A stretch of DNA of 64,000 nucleotides from assembly GCF_900110255.1 (NCBI RefSeq), contig NZ_FODD01000002.1, forward strand, positions 186,001 to 250,000, in the 5' to 3' direction. Below, piece after piece: positions 52,442 to 61,574 of this stretch. Every line of letters begins with the position of its first letter. Within the stretch, counting starts at the first letter, position 1. Source of the DNA: Actinacidiphila rubida. GTDB taxonomy: Bacteria; Actinomycetota; Actinomycetes; Streptomycetales; Streptomycetaceae. The notes below the pieces were generated by a model that was given only the letters and a program-made list of their open reading frames with translations, was not told the DNA's origin and did not search any database. The position numbers and the translations under genes were made by a program.

Positions 52442-53739
52442 GCCGGCCGCCGTTCGGGCCGGGCCAGCACCATGGCGCTCTGGAAGCCGCCGAAGCCGCT
52501 GCCGACGGTGAGCACGGCGTCGGTGCGGTGCTCGCGGGCGACCAGCGGCACGTAGTCGAGGTCGCACTCGGGGTCCGGCTCGTGCAGGTTCGCGGTCGGC
52601 GGCACCACGCCGTGCTCCATGGCCAGGGCCGAGGCCGCGATCTCGATCGAGCCGACGGCGCCCAGGGAGTGCCCGATCACCGACTTGATCGAGCTCATCG
52701 GGGTCCGGTAGGCGTGGTCGCCGAGGACCCGTTTGACGGCCGCGGTCTCGTGCCGGTCGTTCTGCTTGGTCCCGGAGCCGTGGGCGTTGATGTAGTCGAT
52801 CGCCTCGCCGGCCATCCGGGCCTCGTCCATGGCGGCCCGGATCGCCTCGGCCATCTCCCGTCCGTCGGGCCGGAGTCCGGTCATGTGGTAGGCGTTGCAG
52901 CGGCTCGCGAAGCCGGCGATCTCGGCGTAGACGTGCGCGCCGCGGGCGCGGGCGTGGGACAGCTCCTCGAGGACGAACATCGCGCAGCCCTCGCCGAGCA
53001 CGAAGCCGTTGCGGGTCCGGTCGAAGGGCCGGGACGCGTGCTCGGGGTCGTCGTTGCGCGGCGAGGTGGCCTTGATGGCGTCGAAGCACGCCACGGTGAT
53101 CGGGGAGATCGGCGCGTCGGTCGCACCGGTGATCATGACGTCGACGGATCCGTCCCGGATGAGCTCCGCGGCGTGGCCGACCGAGTCCAGGCCCGAGGTG
53201 CAGCCCGCGGAGACCACCACGGCGGGCCCCTCGGCGCCGACCTCGCGGGCGACTTCGGCCGCGAACGACGACGGCACGAACCAGTCGTACAGGTGCCGCG
53301 AGCCGTAGTTGTGGTCCACCAGCCAGGACTGGCCGCCGTCGCTGACGACGGCGTACTCGCGGTCCAGGCTCATGGTGGCGCCGACGGCGCTGCCGACGGT
53401 GACGCCGGTGCGGTACGGGTCGACGTTCTCCAGTCCGCTGTCGGCGACGGCCTCGCGGGTCGCGACCACCGCGAACTGCGCGGCCCGGTCGAGCCGCCGG
53501 ATCTGCTGCTGCCCGAGTCCTTCCGCGGCCGGGTCGAAGTCGACCTCGCCGGCGATCCTGGACCGGAACGGGGAGGCGTCGAAGAAGGTGATGGTGCGGG
53601 TCGCGGTCCGCCCCGAGGTGAGGGTGTCCCAGAAGGCCTTGGTGCCGACCCCGCCGGGGGCGAGCACGCCGATGCCGGTGATCACCACCCGGCGTCCCGA
53701 CGCGGGCCGGAGCCGGCCGGCCGTTGCTTTGTCCGTCAT
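52438..53739 (-). CDS. KS-alpha ketosynthase
   Basis: A 433-aa ketosynthase with the intact triad: Cys in [13 protein letters not shown], His in [14 protein letters not shown] and His in [29 protein letters not shown] and [14 protein letters not shown] are further type II KS motifs. With the CLF it condenses malonyl units on the ACP. It starts at an ATG with GGAAGG 8 nt upstream, and its 150-bp leader contains direct repeats (53809-53860). Order in the operon: KS-alpha, KS-beta, ACP, enoyl reductase, MBL-fold protein. Confidence 0.96.
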   Translation of the reverse strand: MTDKATAGRLRPASGRRVVITGIGVLAPGGVGTKAFWDTLTSGRTATRTITFFDASPFRSRIAGEVDFDPAAEGLGQQQIRRLDRAAQFAVVATREAVADSGLENVDPYRTGVTVGSAVGATMSLDREYAVVSDGGQSWLVDHNYGSRHLYDWFVPSSFAAEVAREVGAEGPAVVVSAGCTSGLDSVGHAAELIRDGSVDVMITGATDAPISPITVACFDAIKATSPRNDDPEHASRPFDRTRNGFVLGEGCAMFVLEELSHARARGAHVYAEIAGFASRCNAYHMTGLRPDGREMAEAIRAAMDEARMAGEAIDYINAHGSGTKQNDRHETAAVKRVLGDHAYRTPMSSIKSVIGHSLGAVGSIEIAASALAMEHGVVPPTANLHEPDPECDLDYVPLVAREHRTDAVLTVGSGFGGFQSAMVLARPERRPA

Positions 53740-53808
53740 TCCGCTGACCTTCCACTGCTGGCGTGTCGAGGATGGGTGGACGAGTGAGGGGGTGAGGGTG
53801 CGGGTGCG

Positions 53809-53860
53809 TGGTGACGTGCGGGCCTGCCGACGAGCCTGGGAGACACGCCTGGTGACGTGC
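53809..53860. promoter_or_regulatory. Direct repeats upstream of KS-alpha
   Basis: TGGTGACGTGC occurs at 53809-53819 and 53850-53860, 41 bp apart, about four helical turns. They sit 70-120 bp upstream of the KS-alpha start in the only plausible promoter space for the PKS core if it is transcribed separately. They may be regulator sites. Confidence 0.35.
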
Positions 53861-53905
53861 TGGTGGCGCGGGCCACCGCCGCCGGTACCCCCCGCGGGTG
53901 GCGAG

Positions 53906-54625
53906 TCACCAGCTCAGGCCGCCGTTGACCTCCAGGACATGGCCGTTGACGTAGGCGGAGTCCTCGACGGCGAGGAAGAGCGCGGCGCGCGCGACGTCGT
54001 CGGCGCCGCCCGCCCGGCCGACCGAGATCTTTCCGCCGTAGTGGCTCCACAGCCGCTCGTTGCGGGCGAGTTCACGGCCCATGCCCTCGTCGATGAAGCC
54101 GGGGCTCAGGCAGTTGACGGTGATGCCGCGTGGCGCGAACTCCACGGCGGCGACCCGGGTGAACATCTCGATGGCCGCCTTGGACGAGGCGTACGCCGCG
54201 GATCCGCGCGCGACCCTGGTGGCCAGCGCGGACGACATCGTCACGATCCGCCCGCCGCCGTCCTTCTCCAGGTACGGCACGGCCTCACGGGCGCACAGGA
54301 AGGTACCGTTCAGGTTGGTGTCGATGACCTCCGCCCAGTCCTGCGGCGCCAGTTCGGCGCTCGGCCCGGGCCGGCTGACGCCGGCGTTGGCGACCAGCAG
54401 GTCGAGCCGCCCGTAGGCGTCGTACACGGTGCGCATCAACGCGCGCACCGAGGCGGGGTCGCGGACGTCCACCTGCCGGAACGCGAGGTCGCCCGCGCCG
54501 TCCGGCCCGGCCTCCCGCGCCGCGCACACGACCTGGCAGCCCTCCTTCACGTAGGCCTCGGCGATGGCACGTCCCAGACCCCTGGTGCCACCGGTGACGA
54601 TGGCGACTTTCCCGGCGAGCCGCAC
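53906..54625 (-). CDS. Short-chain dehydrogenase/reductase upstream of PKS core
   Basis: A 239-aa SDR starts at a GTG with AGGAGG 5 nt upstream. It has [52 protein letters not shown] with YASSK, and [14 protein letters not shown], thus a complete Ser-Tyr-Lys set. It is the first minus-strand gene ahead of KS-alpha and is preceded by the heptamer array at 54656-54683. A role as a stereospecific tailoring ketoreductase (as in granaticin/medermycin-type pathways) is plausible but not proven. Confidence 0.88.
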   Translation of the reverse strand: MRLAGKVAIVTGGTRGLGRAIAEAYVKEGCQVVCAAREAGPDGAGDLAFRQVDVRDPASVRALMRTVYDAYGRLDLLVANAGVSRPGPSAELAPQDWAEVIDTNLNGTFLCAREAVPYLEKDGGGRIVTMSSALATRVARGSAAYASSKAAIEMFTRVAAVEFAPRGITVNCLSPGFIDEGMGRELARNERLWSHYGGKISVGRAGGADDVARAALFLAVEDSAYVNGHVLEVNGGLSW

Positions 54626-54655
54626 GGTGTCCTCCTTCAGAGTGCGAACGGAGCG

Positions 54656-54683
54656 TTCGGAGTTCGGAGTTCGGAGTTCGGCG
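54656..54683. promoter_or_regulatory. Four tandem heptamers, candidate SARP binding array
   Basis: TTCGGAG occurs three times in direct tandem (54656, 54663, 54670), followed by TTCGGCG (54677). SARP proteins bind direct heptamer repeats in promoters of their clusters. The array lies 31 bp upstream of the SDR that heads the PKS core genes. Classical SARP sites have 11-bp periodicity, whereas here the period is 7 bp, so this is a candidate only. Confidence 0.45.
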
Positions 54684-54856
54684 AGGAGCCCACCCACCGT
54701 AGGAACGCCCGTCGGTGCGCCGCTCGCCGCGCACTGGTATCCCGCTGGTCGCCTCCAGGGGCGCCGCCCGCATCCCGACCCCGGCCCCCTGTTGCGGTGT
54801 TACGGTCCCGCTGGGACATCCAGGCCGAGCCGAGGGCGCCAGGGGGGCCGAACGCC

Positions 54857-55252
54857 GTGGAGGAGTATGCGCGTGTGCACCAGGTGTGCGCCGACGTCCT
54901 GACCCACCGCCACGCGGGCGCCCAACGGTGCGCCCTGACCGGAGAGTTCATCGCCGCCTACGCAGAGCTGAACCACCTGCTGGCCCGTACCAAGGGAACG
55001 CTGCCCGGGGCCGTGTGGGCGGAGTGCGGCAGCGAACTGGAGCGCTGCACGGCCCTCTACCGAAGCGCGTGGGCCCGGTTCGTGGCGTTCGTCCCCGACG
55101 ACTACCCGCATGGTGTGGACACGGCGCCCCCGTCGACGCTCGGGCCCGAGACGACCGAGGCGTTCCGGTCGGCGGCGAACGGACTCCGCGCCGTGCTCGC
55201 CGTCCTGCGTCGGGAGGCGCGCCGGCTCGGCTGCGAGAGCTGGACGAGGTGA
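54857..55252 (+). CDS. Small helical protein of unknown function
   Basis: A 131-aa product starts at a GTG with AGGGGGG upstream. It is mostly helical (VEEYARVHQVCADVLTHRHA, LTGEFIAAYAELNHLLARTK) with five cysteines and no recognised domain. It is a single plus-strand gene between two minus-strand SDR groups. A strong hairpin just after it supports it being a real transcription unit. No family was recognised. Confidence 0.5.
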   Translation: MEEYARVHQVCADVLTHRHAGAQRCALTGEFIAAYAELNHLLARTKGTLPGAVWAECGSELERCTALYRSAWARFVAFVPDDYPHGVDTAPPSTLGPETTEAFRSAANGLRAVLAVLRREARRLGCESWTR

Positions 55253-55270
55253 GTTCCCGCTGAACGCGGG

Positions 55271-55306
55271 TGTGACGCCCTCCACGGGGGTGGGGAGGGC
55301 GTCACA
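55271..55306. terminator. Hairpin terminator
   Basis: TGTGACGCCCTCC pairs perfectly with GGAGGGCGTCACA (13-bp stem, 10-nt loop). It lies 19 bp after the stop of the small plus-strand gene and in front of the convergent SDR gene. Confidence 0.8.
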
Positions 55307-55356
55307 TGGGCGGGATCACGCACCAGGTCCGTGCATCATCTCGTGCGCAGGGGGTG

Positions 55357-56151
55357 TCAGAGGGTCTTGGTCTGGCCGCCGTCGACGAGGATCTCGGTCC
55401 CCGTGATGTTGGCCGCGAGGGGTGAGGCGAGGAACAGGGCCAGGTCGGCGATCTCGTGCGCCTCGGTGATCCGGCCCGAGCTGATGCCCATGTTCTGCGG
55501 CACGACCACGTCGAGCGCTTCCTGCGCGGTGGTGCCGGCGGCTGCCGCCGTGGCGTCGGCGAAGCCGCCCGGCGCGGTCCAGAACGGCGTGCGGACCGGT
55601 CCCGGGGCGATCGCGTTGACGCGGACGCCCTGAGGGGCGAACTCCTCGGACAGCGACTTGTTCAGGTTCGTCAGCGCGGCCTTGGCGGCCGAGTAGTCGG
55701 CCACCATGGGGAAGGGCAGCCGGGCGTTGATGGAGCTGACGTTCACGATGGCCGCGCCGCCGGCCGCGACCAGGTGGGGCAGCGCCGCGCGGCTGGCGCG
55801 TACGGCGCTGAAGAAGGTCAGGTCGAAGATCCGCTGCCACTCGGAGTCGTCGATCGTGAGGAACGACTCGCGCGGCTCGGCGGCGCCGACGTTGTTGACG
55901 AGGATGTCCAGGCGCTGGTGGCGCTCCACGGCCTTCCGGACCAGGGCCTCGGCGCCCTTCGCGGTGGACAGGTCCACGGACACGATGGTGACGTCGTAAC
56001 GGGCGGCCAGGGCCTCCAGCTCGGGGGTGGCGGTGCGGCTGCCGGCCACGACCCTGACGCCCTCGACCGCCAGCCGCTCGACGACGGCCAGGCCGATGCC
56101 CTTGCTGGCTCCGGTGACGACGGCGACCTTGTCCTTGAGGTGCAGTTCCAT
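55357..56151 (-). CDS. Short-chain dehydrogenase/reductase under TetR control
   Basis: A 264-aa SDR shows VAVVTGASKGIGLAVVERLA, LVNNVGAAEPRESF, VNVSSINARLPFPMVADYSA with YSAAK, and GTEILVDGGQTKTL. The start ATG has AGAAGAGGG upstream. An operator-like sequence shared with the next TetR gene lies just before it, so it is probably repressed by that TetR. It resembles oxidoreductases often paired with TetR regulators outside biosynthetic clusters, so membership in the polyketide cluster is uncertain. Confidence 0.88.
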   Translation of the reverse strand: MELHLKDKVAVVTGASKGIGLAVVERLAVEGVRVVAGSRTATPELEALAARYDVTIVSVDLSTAKGAEALVRKAVERHQRLDILVNNVGAAEPRESFLTIDDSEWQRIFDLTFFSAVRASRAALPHLVAAGGAAIVNVSSINARLPFPMVADYSAAKAALTNLNKSLSEEFAPQGVRVNAIAPGPVRTPFWTAPGGFADATAAAAGTTAQEALDVVVPQNMGISSGRITEAHEIADLALFLASPLAANITGTEILVDGGQTKTL

Positions 56152-56164
56152 GACCCTCTTCTTT

Positions 56165-56182
56165 CTGGATTGATCAATACAT
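56165..56182. promoter_or_regulatory. Second TetR operator (SDR promoter)
   Basis: CTGGATTGATCAATACAT matches the core of the TetR operator at 56845-56876 (CTGGATT, four bases, AATCCAG) with two changes in one arm. It lies 14 bp upstream of the SDR start, next to a local AT-rich stretch. Confidence 0.6.
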
Positions 56183-56253
56183 AATGACGATAGGCCAAAC
56201 CGTGCCGAATTCGGCGCAAACGCGCCCGGCATCCGCTCACCGGAAACGGAAGG

Positions 56254-56829
56254 TCAGTCCAGGACGCGCATCGCCGTGGACAGGGCCTCCTCCACGAACT
56301 CCCGGCCCACGCGCGCCTGGCCGACGACGCGCACGCCCTGGATGAACGTGGTCAGGAACCGGGCCAGCCCCCTCGGGTCCTTCTCCGAGGAGATCTCGCC
56401 CCGCGCCTGCGCGCGCTCCAGCGCTCCGGCGAGCAGCGACTCCACCTGCCGGATCGCCGCCGTGACGCGGTCCTCCGCCAGGGGCTGATCGCCGCACTGC
56501 GTGGCGGTGTTGACCACCAGGCAGCCGCGCGCGGGGTCGGCCAGGTCCATCTCGACCAGGGAGCCGAGCACCTTGCGGACCGCGGGGCGGATCTCGCCGC
56601 CCTCACCCAGGGCCGTCTCCAGGTCGCGGCCCTGGAGGGAGACGTAGCGGTCGAGCGAGCGGAGGTACAGCTGCTCCTTCGACCCGAAGGCCGCGTAGAA
56701 GCTGCCACTCCCTATCGCCAGCTCCTTCAGCAGATCCGGCAAGGAGGTGTCGGCGTAGCCGCGGCGCCAGAACAGATCCATGGCGCGATCCACCGCCTGG
56801 TCGATGTCGAACTCCCTGGTGCGTGCCAT
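56254..56829 (-). CDS. TetR-family transcriptional regulator
   Basis: A 191-aa regulator has FDIDQAVDRAMDLFWRRGYA, then LPDLLKELAIGSGSFYAAFG as helix-turn-helix (TetR group with FYAAFGSKEQLYL). The C-terminal domain includes RGCLVVNTATQCGD, typical of the TetR_C_39/YxaF-type pocket. It starts at an ATG and its promoter carries a near-perfect palindrome. A related site precedes the SDR gene downstream, so it should repress itself and that SDR. Effector unknown. Confidence 0.92.
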   Translation of the reverse strand: MARTREFDIDQAVDRAMDLFWRRGYADTSLPDLLKELAIGSGSFYAAFGSKEQLYLRSLDRYVSLQGRDLETALGEGGEIRPAVRKVLGSLVEMDLADPARGCLVVNTATQCGDQPLAEDRVTAAIRQVESLLAGALERAQARGEISSEKDPRGLARFLTTFIQGVRVVGQARVGREFVEEALSTAMRVLD

Positions 56830-56844
56830 GTCCCCCAGGGTAGC

Positions 56845-56876
56845 GCGCTTACTGGATTAGTCAATCCAGTAAGCGC
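56845..56876. promoter_or_regulatory. TetR autoregulatory operator
   Basis: GCGCTTACTGGATT and its exact complement flank four central bases, forming a 32-bp operator-like palindrome. It lies 16 bp upstream of the TetR start codon, where repressor binding would block transcription. Confidence 0.8.
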
Positions 56877-57099
56877 CGGGTCACGTCGGATCGGCGACCG
56901 CCGGATCCCCTCCGCGCCGGCGTGCCGGCCGGGGACGGTGGACGAGCGGCCCGCGGCGGCCGGGGCGCGCCCTGAGGTGACGCGTCGGCGGCGTGGCACG
57001 GACACCGTCGCCGATATCGCGCCTACGCTCCGTCACTGTGGAGATCAGGGTGCAGGAGTCCGCCGCGTCACGGCGTGAGGCGACACCGGGGTGCCGCGC

Positions 57100-58074
57100 A
57101 TGACGCGCACGAGGCTGTACCGGAACGGCGCCCTCGAGCTTGAGGACTTCCCCGTCCAGGACATCTCCGAGTACGTGGACAGCGCGGAGTGCACGGTGTG
57201 GCTGGACGTGCACGACCCCGCGTCCGCGGACTTCGACATGATCGCCGAGGAGTTCGGGCTGCACGCCCTGGCCGTCGAGGACGCCCGCTACGAGCATCAG
57301 CGGCCCAAGCTCGACACCTACCGTACGCACCTGTTCCTGAGCGCCTACGCGGTGACGACCGATCCCGACACCGGCGCGCTCGAGGCCACCGAGGTGTCCG
57401 CGTTCATCACCCCGAACGCCCTGATCACCGTCCGCAAGGGGAAGGCCTTCCGCATCCAGCCCGTCGTGGAGCGGTGGGACGACTCCGCCGACCTCGCCCG
57501 GCACGGCGTGGGGTTCCTGGTGCACGGGCTGGTCGACTACCTGGTGGACGGGCACTACGCCGCCGTCCAGGACCTCGACGACCGCGTCGAGCAGTTGGAG
57601 GACCTCCTCTTCGCGGACAGTCCCGGTGAGATCCAGGCGGTTCAGCGCGGGTCGTTCGAACTGCGCAAACGGCTGGTGCAGTTGCGCCGGGTCGTGCTGC
57701 CGATGCGCGAGGTCGTCAACTCGCTGATGCGCCGCGACCTGCACGTGGTCAGCGAACCGCTGTTCCCCTACTTCCAGGACGTCTACGACCACGTGCTGCG
57801 CGCCACCGAGTGGACCGAGTCGCTGCGCGACCTGGTGACCACCGTCATGGAGACCAACCTGACGGTCCAGGGCAACCGCATGAACCTGATCATGAAGAAG
57901 GTCACCAGCTGGGCCGCGATCATCGCCGTGCCGACCGCCGTCACCGGCTTCTACGGCCAGAACGTCCCCTACCCCGGCTTCGGCGCGCACTTCGGCTTCT
58001 GGACCTCCACCGGCCTCATCGTCGCGTTCTCCGCCCTGCTCTACGCGACGTTCAAGTGGCGGGACTGGATCTAG
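57100..58074 (+). CDS. corA: CorA-family divalent cation transporter
   Basis: A 324-aa protein has a long acidic cytosolic domain (residues 1-260) with a coiled region (VQDLDDRVEQLEDLLF) and two C-terminal helices (AAIIAVPTAVTGFYG and GLIVAFSALLYATFKW). The signature GMN reads GQN (FYGQNVPYPGF), as I have seen in other actinobacterial CorA proteins. It ends in a basic KWRDWI tail. The ATG at 57100 is preferred over a GTG at 57091. It should carry Mg2+ or a similar ion and is probably a housekeeping gene marking the cluster edge. Confidence 0.9.
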   Translation: MTRTRLYRNGALELEDFPVQDISEYVDSAECTVWLDVHDPASADFDMIAEEFGLHALAVEDARYEHQRPKLDTYRTHLFLSAYAVTTDPDTGALEATEVSAFITPNALITVRKGKAFRIQPVVERWDDSADLARHGVGFLVHGLVDYLVDGHYAAVQDLDDRVEQLEDLLFADSPGEIQAVQRGSFELRKRLVQLRRVVLPMREVVNSLMRRDLHVVSEPLFPYFQDVYDHVLRATEWTESLRDLVTTVMETNLTVQGNRMNLIMKKVTSWAAIIAVPTAVTGFYGQNVPYPGFGAHFGFWTSTGLIVAFSALLYATFKWRDWI

Positions 58075-58443
58075 GGTCTCCCCGAGGGCCGCTCCCCGGG
58101 TCCCGGTCGGCCCGCGGGCCCGGTGGCGCCGGTATTCCGGCGGAGGTTTCGCACACGACTCGAACAGAAAGGTTTGGCGGCGCGCGTGACGCGGGTAAAT
58201 TGAGCCGGACCAACGGGGGAAGAAGTTGGCCACCAAAAGCAAGCGATCCACTACCCGGTGTGATCATCAAGGGTTTCCAAAGGTTCACCGGCAACTCCCC
58301 CGCAGTACCCGCCGTTCCGCATTCCCGAAGCTATCCTGAGGCCGTTGTGACCAGGAGCGGGTGGCAACGGCCGGGTGCCTCGGTCACGCCTTGCCGGAGA
58401 CCTCTTCACCATGAATTTCCGGTTTTCGTGCGAGGGGTGACGG
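58075..58443. other. Intergenic region (369 bp) upstream of the large SARP gene
   Basis: No gene is seen. The part 58140-58440 has lower GC than the flanks, as in the region upstream of the small SARP gene. It presumably holds the SARP promoter; no clear operator was recognised. Confidence 0.5.
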
Positions 58444-61400
58444 TTGAGGCCGAGTACGCCGATGCGACCTGCGGGGCATCTTCGGTTCAACGTCCTCGGC
58501 CCGCTGGAGGGCTGGTGCGGCGAGGAGCGGCTGCGGCTCGGAGGCGTCATCCAGGAACGCGTGCTGACCACGTTGTTACTGGAGCCGGGCCGGGTCCTGC
58601 CGGTCTCCCGGCTGGTGGCCTCCGCCTGGGAGGACGAGCCGCCGGCCACGTCGTCCCACCAGGTGCGCAAGGCCGTCGCGGTGCTGCGGCAGCGCATCCC
58701 CCAGGGCGACCAGGTGCTGGTCACCGACGGCCCCGGGTACCGGGCCGTGCTGGCCGAAGGCCAGCTCGACCTCGTCGAGTTCAGCACCCTCACCAGCACG
58801 GCCAGGGACGCGGCGGCGGCCGGCCGCACGGGTGAGGCGGTCGGCGCGCTGCGCGAGGCGCTCGCCCTGTGGCGCGGCCCGGTCCTGTCGGGAGCGGGCG
58901 GTCCCGTCATCGAGGCCGCGGCGACCGCCATGGAGGAGCGCCGGCTCGCGGCCCAGGAGCAGCTCTTCGAGCTGCGGCTGGCGCTCGGCGAGGCCCCCGA
59001 TCTGGTCGTCGACCTGCGGGAGTCCGTCGCCCGGCATCCCCTCCGCGAGACGCTGCGCGGCCAGTTGATGATCGCGCTGTACCGGTCGGGCCGGCAGGCG
59101 GAGGCGCTGGAGGAGTTCGCCCGGGTGCGCGAGCTGCTGGCCGAGGAGCTGGGGGTCGGCCCCGGCGCACCGCTCGCGGCCCTGCACGAGGGCATACTCC
59201 GGGAGAGTCCCGAACTCGCCGCTCCCCGGCCCGCGGTCGCCGCCCCGGCCCCACCGCCGCCGCCCCCCGCGGTGCCGCCGTGCATGCTGCCTTACGACGT
59301 GCCGGGATTCACCGGGCGCAAAAGGGAACTGCGGCAAATCCTCGATCTCGCGCACCGGGGCGGAACCCCCATCATCGCCATTGACGGTATGGGCGGCAGT
59401 GGAAAGACCTCCCTTGCGACCAGGGCCGCGCATCTGCTTTCCGCCGACTACCCGCAGGGCCAGCTTTATGTGGACCTGCGCGCGTACGCCGCCGAGGAGG
59501 ATCCGGTGGCGCCGATCAACGCGATGGGGGCGATGCTGCGCGCCCTCGGCGTGCCGGAGGAACGCATACCCGACACGGCCGTCGGGCGGACGGAGCTGTG
59601 GCGGCGGGCGGTCTCGGGGCAGCGCCTGCTGATCTTCGTGGACAACGCGTCGAGCGCCGCGGACGTGCGCTCGCTGATCCCGGTGGGGACGTCCGGCTGC
59701 CTGCTGCTGGTCACCGCCCGGCGGCGCCTGTTCGACCTCGACGGTGCGGAGTGGATCTCGCTCGGCGTGCTGGCGCCGGAGGAGAGCGCGGACATCATCG
59801 CGGAGGCCCTGGGCGCCGAGCGGGTCGCGGGCGAGCCGCAGGCCGCCGCGGAACTGGCCCGGTTGTGCGGCCATCTGCCCCTCGCCCTGCGCATCGCCGT
59901 GGCCCGGCTCGGCAACCGGCCGCGGTGGACCGTGCAGTACATGGTCGACCGGCTGCGCGACGAGACCCGGCGCCTGGACGAACTCAGCGTGGGGGAAAGG
60001 AGCGTGGCCGCCACGCTCCGGCTGTCCTACCAGGCGCTCGACGAGGAGACCCGCGCCGCGTTCCGGCTGCTGGCCCTGCACCCGGGCAGCAGCATCGACG
60101 CGTACGCCGCGGGCGCGCTGCTCGGCGGCCCGGCCCGGGACGGCGAGGACGTGCTGGAACTGCTGCTGGACGTGCACCTCGTGCAGCAGCCGGAGATCGG
60201 GCTGTACGCGTACCACGACCTGGTGGGCACCTTCGCCCGCAGGCTCGTCGGGGGGATCGCCGAGGACGGCGTCGCGGCCGCCGTCGAGCGCGTGCTGGAC
60301 TACTACTTCACGGTCACTGAACGGGCCTGCTCGACGCTCTTCCCGGGGCGGCGCGACATCGTCACGGGTCTCAAGGCCTCCGACGTCGACGTGCCCGACG
60401 TCCAGGACACCGATGCGGCCCGCGCCTGGTTCGCGCGCGAGCAGAACACGCTGATGGCGGTCGTCGGTCTGGCCGCGCACCGCGGGCACGACAGGTACGC
60501 CGTGTGCCTCGCGCGCAACCTCGCCTTCTACCTCAACGCACACGGCCTCCTGGACGACTTCGAGAGCGTGTGCCGCAGCGCGGTGGCCGCCGCGCGGCGC
60601 CTGGGCGACGACCAGCTGCTCGGGGTGAGTCTGGCCAACCTGGGCATCGCCTACTGGGAGTTGGGCCGCTTCACCCTGGGCATCGAGGTGGCCGCGGAGG
60701 GGCGGGACGTCGCGACCCGGATGGGCGACGTCGCGACGCGGGCGCACAGCGACAGCACCCTCGGCCTCTACAAGAGCCTGCTGGGGCGGTTCCCTGAGGC
60801 ACTGGACCACCTGACGGCGGCGGTCGACGGCGAACGGGAACTGGGCCTGCGCAGGGCGGAGGCGGAATCGCTTACGGTGCTGAGCACCCTGTTCGAGCAG
60901 TGGGGCAGGTACGCCGAGGCCGCGACCGCCGCCCGGCGTGCCCTGCTCCTGTGCCGCGAACTCGGGCGGCACGAGAACGAGTTCGTCGCCACCGTCGACC
61001 TGGCGATGGCCCAGGCCGGTGTGGGCGACTGGGCCGAGGCCGAGGCACTCCTCGCCCGGGCACGCGTCATGTGCGACGACACGCGGGAGCCCGGCATGGT
61101 GGCCCTGACCATGGCCCTGTCGGCCGACGTCGCCGACCGGCTGGGGCATGCCGAGCAGGCCGGCGGGTACGCCGGGGCCGCGCTGGAGCACGCGGCGGCC
61201 AGCGCGTCGCCCCTGCGCCGCGTCAAGGTCGAGAACATGATCGGCCGGCTGTTCCACCGCCGCGGGCAGCACGCCGATGCCCGGGTGCTGCATCTGCGGG
61301 CGTGGGAGGGCGCCGCCGAACTGGGCTACCTGCCCGAGGAGGCCTACGCCCGCCTGGGGCTCGCCCATGTCTGCGAGGCCCTCGGCGATCCGGCGGCGGC

Positions 61401-61470
61401 CGGACACCTCGCCGTCAGCGAGGGGCTCTTCGCGGACATGGGGGTGCCGGCCGACCGCAGGCGCCGGTAG
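58444..61470 (+). CDS. AfsR/SARP-family regulator with NB-ARC and TPR domains
   Basis: A 1008-aa protein. A winged helix (about 10-100, LRFNVLGPLEGWCGEERLRL) and BTAD (105-255) are followed by a proline-rich linker. An STAND NTPase follows, with GMGGSGKTSLATRAA near residue 316 and LLIFVDNASSA near 395. A TPR region (about 650-1000) ends it. The TTG at 58444 has GAGGGG 6 nt upstream; an ATG at 58462 is an alternative. It lies between the polyketide cluster and the hpgT/hmo genes, so it may regulate either. It is a paralog of the regulator at 5518-8451. Confidence 0.92.
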   Translation: MRPSTPMRPAGHLRFNVLGPLEGWCGEERLRLGGVIQERVLTTLLLEPGRVLPVSRLVASAWEDEPPATSSHQVRKAVAVLRQRIPQGDQVLVTDGPGYRAVLAEGQLDLVEFSTLTSTARDAAAAGRTGEAVGALREALALWRGPVLSGAGGPVIEAAATAMEERRLAAQEQLFELRLALGEAPDLVVDLRESVARHPLRETLRGQLMIALYRSGRQAEALEEFARVRELLAEELGVGPGAPLAALHEGILRESPELAAPRPAVAAPAPPPPPPAVPPCMLPYDVPGFTGRKRELRQILDLAHRGGTPIIAIDGMGGSGKTSLATRAAHLLSADYPQGQLYVDLRAYAAEEDPVAPINAMGAMLRALGVPEERIPDTAVGRTELWRRAVSGQRLLIFVDNASSAADVRSLIPVGTSGCLLLVTARRRLFDLDGAEWISLGVLAPEESADIIAEALGAERVAGEPQAAAELARLCGHLPLALRIAVARLGNRPRWTVQYMVDRLRDETRRLDELSVGERSVAATLRLSYQALDEETRAAFRLLALHPGSSIDAYAAGALLGGPARDGEDVLELLLDVHLVQQPEIGLYAYHDLVGTFARRLVGGIAEDGVAAAVERVLDYYFTVTERACSTLFPGRRDIVTGLKASDVDVPDVQDTDAARAWFAREQNTLMAVVGLAAHRGHDRYAVCLARNLAFYLNAHGLLDDFESVCRSAVAAARRLGDDQLLGVSLANLGIAYWELGRFTLGIEVAAEGRDVATRMGDVATRAHSDSTLGLYKSLLGRFPEALDHLTAAVDGERELGLRRAEAESLTVLSTLFEQWGRYAEAATAARRALLLCRELGRHENEFVATVDLAMAQAGVGDWAEAEALLARARVMCDDTREPGMVALTMALSADVADRLGHAEQAGGYAGAALEHAAASASPLRRVKVENMIGRLFHRRGQHADARVLHLRAWEGAAELGYLPEEAYARLGLAHVCEALGDPAAAGHLAVSEGLFADMGVPADRRRR

Positions 61471-61482
61471 CCGCGGCGGACC

Positions 61483-61518
61483 CGTCCGGTGGACCGGCGG
61501 CTGCCGGCCCACCGGACG
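61483..61518. terminator. Hairpin between convergent SARP and hypothetical genes
   Basis: CGTCCGGTGG pairs with CCACCGGACG and, after one mismatch, CCGGC with GCCGG, giving a 15-bp stem with a short loop. It lies 13 bp after the SARP stop. Confidence 0.78.
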
Positions 61519-61574
61519 AGGTCAGTGGTGACGCGGCGGGCGCGGCGGATCCGCCGCGTGCGTCCCGCCCGCGG

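Noticed and set aside
57940..57970. GQN instead of GMN in CorA as a sign of loss of function
   Set aside because: I recall the GQN variant from other actinobacterial CorA-family proteins, and the rest of the protein is intact.
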